A DNA stretch of 11,082 nucleotides from an uncultured Megasphaera sp. Its GTDB lineage: Bacteria > Bacillota > Negativicutes > Veillonellales > Megasphaeraceae. The notes beneath the pieces were generated by a model. The model had not been told where the DNA came from and made no database searches. It worked only from the letters and a program-made list of their open reading frames with translations. Positions 6,951 through 11,082 of this stretch are shown here, one piece after another. Positions within the stretch are counted from its first letter, which is position 1. Each line of letters opens with the position of its first letter. The translations under genes were made by a program, and so were the position numbers. Where the stretch lies: contig NZ_CATWFF010000063.1 of the NCBI RefSeq assembly GCF_958350005.1, forward strand, positions 1-11,082, in the 5' to 3' direction.

Positions 6951-8012
6951 TCAGCGATGGTTTTTGGCATCCTGACTGACAAAGGTTCCCGTCCTTGTAT
7001 CAAATTCCGGACCTGTATAGTCTGTAGAGATCACAATGGTCCCGTCTTCCATCTGTTTCTGCAGGGTCATCAGCTTGGTCTGAATTTCTGCCGGTACATC
7101 AGGGCTTATGGCCAGCCGGACAATGGAGCTGTCTTCCAGGCCGATTTTTTTCACTGTACCGGCCTTCCATGTCCCCTGTTGATAATCCTGAGCAGCATGG
7201 ACCAGGGCCACGCTGGAATCGGCAACGGCTGAACCGATAAAGACAGGCGACTCTTTCGTCCAGTCAATGACATTGCCAATTTCCCGTACCTTGCCGCCAG
7301 TGCTGGCAGCGGCCTCGGTTACACCGCTGCGTCCGCCGTTCAGCATCGTATAAATCACATCGCAGCCAGCCTGAATCTGCGCTTCTGCTGCCTCTTTGTT
7401 GACAGCAGCGTCATCGAGATTTCCTGTAAAGGTCGAATACAATACTGCCTTGGGATTGGCATATATCAGGCCATGATAAAAGGCAGCCCGCGCCTGCAGT
7501 CCCGGCTTGGGCCAGGCACCGGAAATATGGCCGACCTTGCCGGTCCTGGTCATATACCCGGCCAGAGCGCCGGCTAAAAAGGCGCTCTGTTCCTGATTGA
7601 CCGCATAACTGCTGACATTTGTACCCGTTACATTTCCCTGAATGACGGCAAACTGAATTTGCGGATACGCTTTGCTGACCGTCGAAACGGGACCATTCAT
7701 CTGCCCGCCGTGACCAATAATAAGGCGAGGGCCCTGACTGGCCAGTTTTTCCAGTTCTGCCGTCAAGGCGGCCCGATCAGATACAGCTGACACATCAGAT
7801 ACGCATACGACGCGAGGCGTCACTTCTGCAGCAATACGCTCATATCCGCGATATCCCGCTTCCATAAACCCATTGTCATGGGCCTTTCCCGGCAGCAGGA
7901 CTGCAATTTCCGCTTTTTCTCCCGGTGCAGCCGTTTCTACGGTAACAGCAAGGGCACCTAAAGGGATAGAAACAGCAGCGGCTGCTAGGGCTATCGTCGA
8001 TTTCCAGTTCAT
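6951..8012 (-). CDS. Bmp/PnrA-family substrate-binding protein
   Basis: A predicted extracytoplasmic binding protein of the Bmp (basic membrane protein) family; relatives feed ABC importers, several for nucleosides. The 353 residues start with a signal peptide (hydrophobic 6-22, likely cut after ALA at 20-22) and no lipobox cysteine, so the protein should be soluble in a periplasm. Family landmarks are IAVLLPGKAHDNGFMEAGYR (36-55), where relatives often have a DxSF motif, and AFLAGALAGYMTRTGKVGHI (144-163). A further conserved-looking block is NVIDWTKESPVFIGSAV (247-263). The ATG at 8012 has AGGAGGA 8 bases upstream. It lies 26 bases after the dehydrogenase gene and shares its promoter, with a terminator behind. 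No ABC ATPase or permease gene is nearby, so its partner is elsewhere, or it acts as a sensor or scavenger. Ligand unknown. Confidence 0.88.
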   Translation of the reverse strand: MNWKSTIALAAAAVSIPLGALAVTVETAAPGEKAEIAVLLPGKAHDNGFMEAGYRGYERIAAEVTPRVVCVSDVSAVSDRAALTAELEKLASQGPRLIIGHGGQMNGPVSTVSKAYPQIQFAVIQGNVTGTNVSSYAVNQEQSAFLAGALAGYMTRTGKVGHISGAWPKPGLQARAAFYHGLIYANPKAVLYSTFTGNLDDAAVNKEAAEAQIQAGCDVIYTMLNGGRSGVTEAAASTGGKVREIGNVIDWTKESPVFIGSAVADSSVALVHAAQDYQQGTWKAGTVKKIGLEDSSIVRLAISPDVPAEIQTKLMTLQKQMEDGTIVISTDYTGPEFDTRTGTFVSQDAKNHR

Positions 8013-8038
8013 AAAAGAGTTCCTCCTGTCTTTATACC

Positions 8039-8911
8039 TTATACCGTTTCATAATGCTTAATAAGAGCCTGAGTCCCCAAATTGCCATTGTCGGCATCCT
8101 GAGCCTGCAGGGCTTCATAATTCTGCAATACCTGGGCCAGTATTTCCAGCGACAGGCCGGAAGCATTTGACTCCTGGCGGGCAATTTTCATATCCTTAAT
8201 AAAGTGTTTCATGTAAAAACCAGGCGCATAGTCGTGGTGAATAATTTTTTCTCCAAAAGCATTCAGCTGTGCACTGCCGGCTGCGCCTGTTGCCAGGGAG
8301 CGAAGCAGTACTTCCAGATCCAGCCCTTTTGCCTCAGCATAGGCCAGGGCTTCGCACACACCGGACAAGGCACCGGCAATCATGATCTGATTGGCCATTT
8401 TCGCATGCTGGCCGCTTCCGGCTTTGCCCTGATAGTTAATATTCGTCCCCATAGCCTGGAACAGAGGAAGGCAGGCATCAAAATCGGCCTTGTCTCCGCC
8501 GACCAGGATGGATAAGGTCCCCTGTATGGCTCCTGTATCGCCGCCGGTTACCGGTGCATCCATGACGTGAAATCCCATCTTCTTCCCCTGCTCATAGATC
8601 CGTTCTGCCAGGGTAGGACTGGTCGTCGTCATATCGATGAGATACGTCCCTTTAGCGGCACTGTCCAGTATATTGCCTTTCTGGAAATATACTTCTTCCA
8701 CATCTGGCGGAAAGCCGACCATGGTAATAACGGCATCGCATCCCTGCACACAGGCCGCAATGGAAGGATAAAAACGAGCACCTTCTGCTATGACATCGTT
8801 TACTTTTTCCCTGTTCCGCGCGTATATCTGCACCGTAAATCCAGCTTTCATCAAATTCCGGACCATAGGCTTGCCCATAATGCCAACACCAATAAAGCCA
8901 ATTGTCTTCAT
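8039..8911 (-). CDS. Beta-hydroxyacid dehydrogenase (tartronate semialdehyde reductase type)
   Basis: A cytoplasmic NAD(P)-dependent oxidoreductase of the 3-hydroxyisobutyrate dehydrogenase / 2-hydroxy-3-oxopropionate reductase family; which acid it uses cannot be decided from motifs alone. The 290 residues show the Rossmann motif GFIGVGIMGKPM (5-16), Arg32/Arg34 after the second strand (compatible with NADP), and the substrate loop DAPVTGG (118-124). The catalytic Lys171 sits in HAKMANQ with Asn174, and KD at 239-240 is typical of the all-alpha C-terminal domain. I chose the ATG at 8911, with AGGAGG 8 bases upstream, over an in-frame ATG at 8962 that would overlap the promoter. It is the first gene of a two-gene operon with the Bmp-family protein. 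The family call is secure; the specific name is a guess. Confidence 0.9.
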   Translation of the reverse strand: MKTIGFIGVGIMGKPMVRNLMKAGFTVQIYARNREKVNDVIAEGARFYPSIAACVQGCDAVITMVGFPPDVEEVYFQKGNILDSAAKGTYLIDMTTTSPTLAERIYEQGKKMGFHVMDAPVTGGDTGAIQGTLSILVGGDKADFDACLPLFQAMGTNINYQGKAGSGQHAKMANQIMIAGALSGVCEALAYAEAKGLDLEVLLRSLATGAAGSAQLNAFGEKIIHHDYAPGFYMKHFIKDMKIARQESNASGLSLEILAQVLQNYEALQAQDADNGNLGTQALIKHYETV

Positions 8912-8919
8912 CTGTTCTG

Positions 8920-8925
8920 CCTCCT
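8920..8925 (-). promoter_or_regulatory. Ribosome binding site of the dehydrogenase gene
   Basis: AGGAGG on the minus strand, 8 bases before the ATG at 8911. It rules out the longer start at 8962. Confidence 0.85.
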
Positions 8926-8952
8926 TTATCTGCACTATCATCGAATATACAT

Positions 8953-8981
8953 AGTATACCATTACGCCAGATACATGGAAA
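8953..8981 (-). promoter_or_regulatory. Promoter of the dehydrogenase-Bmp operon
   Basis: Minus-strand TTTCCA (8981-8976), a 17-base spacer, then TATACT (8958-8953). Transcription should start near 8946, giving a short leader of about 35 bases. It begins right after the tRNA terminator. Confidence 0.7.
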
Positions 8982-8982
8982 C

Positions 8983-9016
8983 AAAAAAAATCCTCACTAC
9001 CATCTGTAGTAAGGAT
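8983..9016 (-). terminator. Terminator of the tRNA-Val gene
   Basis: An 11-bp stem with one G-U pair, ATCCTTACTAC with GTAGTGAGGAT (9016-9006 and 9000-8990), and a 5-base loop, followed by eight T on the minus strand. It starts 5 bases after the encoded CCA. Confidence 0.92.
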
Positions 9017-9021
9017 TCTTG

Positions 9022-9098
9022 TGGTGGGCGATAATGGATTCGAACCATCGACCCCCTCGATGTCAACGAGATACTCTAACCAACTGAGCTAACCGCCC
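9022..9098 (-). tRNA. tRNA-Val (anticodon GAC)
   Basis: The 77-base cloverleaf can be drawn completely: acceptor GGGCGGT with ATCGCCC, D stem GCTC/GAGT, anticodon stem TCTCG/CGAGG around the loop TTGACAT, variable GGGTC, T arm GATGG-TTCGAAT-CCATT, discriminator A and an encoded CCA. The anticodon GAC reads GUC and GUU valine codons. It is a single tRNA gene with its own promoter and terminator, not part of a cluster. Confidence 0.97.
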
Positions 9099-9128
9099 TC
9101 AATATATGCCGCTCTGTGCGACTTCTTT

Positions 9129-9157
9129 AGTATATCGTAAGATAACATATCTGTCAA
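9129..9157 (-). promoter_or_regulatory. tRNA-Val promoter
   Basis: Minus-strand TTGACA (9157-9152), a 17-base spacer and TATACT (9134-9129): one base short of consensus, as expected for a stable RNA gene. The start of transcription is predicted near 9122, about 24 bases before the mature tRNA. Confidence 0.9.
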
Positions 9158-9174
9158 TACGTATATTGTACATT

Positions 9175-9756
9175 TTACCAGCGAGCCGCCTGTTTTCCCC
9201 GTTCCAGCATATATGCCATCTGCTGCATCGACACCGGGCCGGAATGGCGTTCCTGTATGCGTCCGCCCTGTTGAATCATAACCGCCTGCGGCACGTCGTA
9301 TACATTATACGCATCAGCCAGGAACACAGGAGCCGTGTAGAACGGCATGGTATAGGAACTGTTCTGATAAAACGTGCGGGCTTCCTGCTCTGTACTGCCA
9401 AGAGAAAGAACAACAAAATATATGTCCTTTCCATACCGGTCATACAGGGCCTGCAGCTGTGGCAGCTGCTGCTTGCTGGCATCACTCCAGGGCATCCAGA
9501 AAAACAGATATACTGGCTTTTTATTATACAGTTCTCTCAGCTCTGCAGAACGTCCGTCAATGGTCTGTATCTGGCCGTTCGGCGCCAGCACTTCTGTTTC
9601 TGCCTGCATCATCGCTTTGGCTGTCTTTTCTGCTTCTTTTTTGGCAATATCCGGATCTTTTCCCGTCCAGAACGTGATCATCAGGCCAATCAGTACAGCA
9701 GCAATCGTATAAATCACTATGTGTTTTCGACATCTTTCTGTATGCATAAGTTTCAT
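9175..9756 (-). CDS. Membrane-anchored thioredoxin-fold (TlpA-like) protein without active-site cysteines
   Basis: Its function is unknown; the fold resembles exported TlpA/ResA thioredoxins. The 193 residues have a short basic N-terminus, one membrane anchor (about 13-30), a Lys/Glu/Ala-rich linker (about 33-55) and a thioredoxin-like domain (about 56-190). In that domain KPVYLFFWMPWSDAS (80-94) aligns with the usual FWATWCPPC segment. Both catalytic cysteines are Ser here (Ser91, Ser94), and the only Cys in the protein is Cys9 on the cytoplasmic side. The cis-Pro region survives as YDVPQAVMI (153-161). It should therefore not do disulfide chemistry; a binding or chaperone-like role is inference. 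The ATG at 9756 sits directly on AGGG; an ATG three codons later (9747) has AGGG 9 bases upstream and may be the real start. It is divergent from the MerR gene, with no obvious promoter of its own and no terminator before the tRNA promoter. Confidence 0.82.
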   Translation of the reverse strand: MKLMHTERCRKHIVIYTIAAVLIGLMITFWTGKDPDIAKKEAEKTAKAMMQAETEVLAPNGQIQTIDGRSAELRELYNKKPVYLFFWMPWSDASKQQLPQLQALYDRYGKDIYFVVLSLGSTEQEARTFYQNSSYTMPFYTAPVFLADAYNVYDVPQAVMIQQGGRIQERHSGPVSMQQMAYMLERGKQAARW

Positions 9757-9758
9757 CC

Positions 9759-9774
9759 CTGTCTGTCCAGACAG
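9759..9774. repeat. 16-bp inverted repeat upstream of the thioredoxin-like gene
   Basis: CTGTCTG-TC-CAGACAG has perfect 7-bp arms and ends three bases upstream of the ATG at 9756. As DNA it could be an operator; as RNA it would fold into a hairpin next to the translation start. Nearby is ACAGTA twice (9771-9776 and 9781-9786). Confidence 0.6.
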
Positions 9775-9794
9775 TACATCACAGTATTAAGTGC

Positions 9795-9825
9795 TTGACT
9801 TATAGTGCACTCCATCCTGTATAGT
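9795..9825 (+). promoter_or_regulatory. MerR-type promoter with 19-bp spacer and internal dyad
   Basis: TTGACT (9795-9800), a 19-base spacer, then TATAGT (9820-9825). An overlong spacer with an operator between -35 and -10 is the hallmark of MerR-activated promoters. The spacer contains TTATAGT-GC-ACTCCAT (9799-9814 region), an imperfect match to the TTGGAGT-n2-ACTCCAA dyad known for NmlR/AdhR-type regulators. It drives the MerR gene itself, so autoactivation is likely. Confidence 0.75.
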
Positions 9826-9840
9826 AATAAGAGTTACTAC

Positions 9841-9846
9841 AGGAGG
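9841..9846 (+). promoter_or_regulatory. Ribosome binding site of the MerR gene
   Basis: AGGAGG, 9 bases before the ATG at 9856. It settles the start there; a longer frame opening at 9805 would begin inside the promoter. Confidence 0.88.
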
Positions 9847-9855
9847 TTTGATACC

Positions 9856-10209
9856 ATGAAAATAAAAGAAGTAAGTGCCTTGTTGGGCCTGTCAGCAGAT
9901 ACACTCCGATATTATGAACGAATTGGCCTGATACGAAATGTTCATCGCGACAAAAACGGCATCCGCAATTATTCGGAGGAAAACTGCCAGGTTATTCAGT
10001 TTATCAAATGCATGCGGGCTGCCAACATATCCATTGAAGGGTTAATCGAATACACTGATCTATATGCCCAGGGAGACAGTACGCGAAATGCGCGCAAAGC
10101 AATTCTCATGCGGGAACGGGACCTGCTGAAGCAGCGTATTGCCCATATGGAAGAAGCCCTGGAACGGTTAAACAAAAAAATCGCCGCTTTTGACAACTGC
10201 CAGTTATAA
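9856..10209 (+). CDS. MerR-family regulator, AdhR/NmlR-like
   Basis: A cytoplasmic DNA-binding transcription activator. The 117 residues have an N-terminal winged helix with the MerR signature (KIKEVSALLGLSADTLRYYE, 2-21, then RIGLI and a GIRNYS wing), and a C-terminal dimerisation helix (about 75-112) rich in Glu, Arg and Leu. There is no large effector domain and no metal-site cysteine cluster. The middle segment (KCMRAANISIEGLIEY, 51-66, then QGDSTRNARK) resembles the AdhR/YraB group. Cys52 falls at the position of the AdhR cysteine reported to sense aldehydes; Cys44 and Cys115 are also present. It lies divergent from the thioredoxin-like gene, 99 bases apart, behind a 19-bp-spacer promoter, which suggests self-activation and perhaps control of the neighbour. 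The inducer (reactive carbonyl or other thiol stress) is inference. Confidence 0.9.
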   Translation: MKIKEVSALLGLSADTLRYYERIGLIRNVHRDKNGIRNYSEENCQVIQFIKCMRAANISIEGLIEYTDLYAQGDSTRNARKAILMRERDLLKQRIAHMEEALERLNKKIAAFDNCQL

Positions 10210-10311
10210 CCGTTTCCTGTCTGCAGTATGTATGTTATTATATCCTGTACCACTGACACCGTCAATGCAAAGGAAATATCCTATCCGTACAGAACCATAC
10301 CCATACAGAAT

Positions 10312-10359
10312 ACACCAGGGGCCTTGCTGATACTTTCAGATCAGCTAGGCCCCTGGTGT
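10312..10359. terminator. Large nested hairpin between convergent genes
   Basis: A perfect 12-bp stem, ACACCAGGGGCC with GGCCCCTGGTGT, encloses a second stem, GCTGAT with ATCAGC, around an 8-base loop. It lies between the ends of the MerR gene (plus) and the TVP38-like gene (minus), where a bidirectional terminator is expected. Both flanks are poor in T (GTGTTTAG on plus, ATTCTG on minus), so it is not a textbook intrinsic terminator. The rest of the gap, 10210-10311, shows nothing that I can call. Confidence 0.6.
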
Positions 10360-10383
10360 GTTTAGCAAGTTTCTCTATCCTCT

Positions 10384-11058
10384 TTACCGGCTGTGTTTGC
10401 GCCGCCACCAGATAAATCCATACAGCAAGGCAACAGCAATGACCAGCACAATAAGCCGTCCCCAGTGTTCCTGTATTCGCAGCAGATCATGGCCCAGCCA
10501 TACTTCCACAACAACAGCCGGAATCTTTCCTATGGCATTGGCAATAAAGTGATCCCGATAGGAAATGCGGCTCAGCGCACTGAACGCCGTGACGACAACA
10601 TTGGGTGCGTACGGAATAGCCCGGCCAATCAGTACAGTCCGCAAACAGCTGTATGAATCCAGTTTTTCCAGCATGTGACTCTGACGAATCACCTTGCGGG
10701 CCTGTCCCCGCAGCAGCGTCCGGGTCAGACGAAAACTGATTTCAATACCCAGGACTTCCCCGATCCAGGAGATGACAATACCCGGCCAGAGGCCAAAAAT
10801 GACGCCGTTAACGGTCAGAAAGGGAATGGATGGAATGCCGATGGCATTGACAAAAGCCAGCATGAAAATGCTGATGACAATGGCAGCATAGCCAAAAGAT
10901 GCAATATATTCCGTCAGCCCATCCAGATCTCCCCGTACGGTCAGCCGCCACATGGTGGTGTAAAAGTCAGGCAGGACCAGCTGTATACTCCATAAAATAA
11001 GGATGACTCCTGCAATTCCGCCAAGGCGCAGTGTCCATCCTAACGCTTTATCTGTCAT
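10384..11058 (-). CDS. TVP38/TMEM64 family (DedA superfamily) membrane protein
   Basis: A polytopic inner-membrane protein of the TVP38/TMEM64 group; relatives in the DedA superfamily are linked to lipid scrambling and membrane homeostasis, and its own role is unproven. The 224 residues have an N-terminal membrane helix (about 13-30), a central pair of segments with FLTVNGVIFGLWPGI (80-94) and GEVLGIEISFRLTR (100-113), and the family motif RAIPYAPNVVVTAFSALS (146-163) followed by FIANAIGKIPA (171-181). A last helix (202-217) and the basic tail WWRRKHSR finish the protein. The ATG at 11058 has GAGGG 10 bases upstream. The start is 24 bases from the window edge, where TATTAT (11081-11076) could be a -10 box, but the -35 would fall outside. 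Convergent with the MerR gene across the hairpin at 10312-10359. Confidence 0.9.
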   Translation of the reverse strand: MTDKALGWTLRLGGIAGVILILWSIQLVLPDFYTTMWRLTVRGDLDGLTEYIASFGYAAIVISIFMLAFVNAIGIPSIPFLTVNGVIFGLWPGIVISWIGEVLGIEISFRLTRTLLRGQARKVIRQSHMLEKLDSYSCLRTVLIGRAIPYAPNVVVTAFSALSRISYRDHFIANAIGKIPAVVVEVWLGHDLLRIQEHWGRLIVLVIAVALLYGFIWWRRKHSR

Positions 11059-11082
11059 ACAAACGATACCCTCATATAATAC

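Noticed and set aside
6788..7003. A 72-residue N-terminal extension of the phosphatase starting at 7003.
   Set aside because: It overlaps the end of the Bmp gene and crosses a strong terminator, and it would bury the signal peptide.
9022..9098. tRNA-Val gene as an integration site for a mobile element.
   Set aside because: No duplicated tRNA 3' end, integrase or att-like repeat is visible on either side within the window.
9155..9168. Inverted repeat CAATA-CGTA-TATTG over the tRNA-Val -35 region.
   Set aside because: Short arms in very AT-rich sequence; it is probably chance, and it lacks the T run needed to be a terminator for the thioredoxin-like gene.
9106..9798. A 230-codon plus-strand open frame opposite the thioredoxin-like gene.
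   Set aside because: The minus-strand protein has a recognisable anchor and fold; the plus-strand product is rich in His and Cys with no coherent domain, and it runs through the tRNA promoter.
9822..9839. TAGTAA/TTACTA inverted repeat in the MerR leader.
   Set aside because: Only six weak pairs, overlapping the -10 box; the dyad in the promoter spacer is the more plausible operator.
10210..10311. Possible small RNA or repeat array; TACAGAA occurs twice about 17 bases apart.
   Set aside because: Two short copies do not make an array, and I find no promoter with a fitting terminator for an RNA gene. No CRISPR-like repeat-spacer pattern exists anywhere in the window.

Overview
The window reads as ordinary chromosome of a Firmicute, most likely a diderm Negativicute of the Megasphaera/Dialister type; this is an inference. 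The T-box leader on ileS, the strong AGGAGG ribosome sites and the TTGACA/TATACT promoters point to Firmicutes. Two exported proteins (a phosphatase and a Bmp-type binding protein) have Sec signal peptides without a lipobox cysteine, which suits a cell with a periplasm. No mobile element, CRISPR array or phage gene is visible.

Layout, left to right. Nearly everything is on the minus strand. (1) 4-873: an EamA/DMT transporter whose Shine-Dalgarno abuts the U-tract of the terminator behind ileS. (2) 964-4072: ileS with a complete T-box leader (promoter, stem I with an AUC specifier, antiterminator, attenuator). (3) 4100-6787: an exported purple-acid-phosphatase-like metallophosphoesterase followed six bases later by a YibE/F membrane protein, a two-gene operon. 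(4) 6890-8981: a beta-hydroxyacid dehydrogenase and an orphan Bmp-family binding protein, with their own promoter and a terminator. (5) 8983-9157: a single tRNA-Val(GAC) gene with a near-consensus promoter and a terminator. (6) 9175-10209: a divergent pair, a membrane-anchored thioredoxin-fold protein lacking both active-site cysteines (minus) and a small AdhR/NmlR-like MerR regulator (plus) with a 19-bp-spacer promoter carrying a dyad. (7) 10312-11058: a large nested hairpin between convergent genes, then a TVP38/TMEM64 (DedA-superfamily) membrane protein.

The clearest functional links are the ileS T-box, sensing uncharged tRNA-Ile, and the MerR gene, whose promoter has the architecture its own product would be expected to bind. 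The most unusual protein is the Cys-less TlpA-like one facing that regulator. I see no large undescribed system. The best candidates for something new are this divergent pair, the phosphatase-YibE/F couple, and the dehydrogenase plus orphan binding-protein operon.
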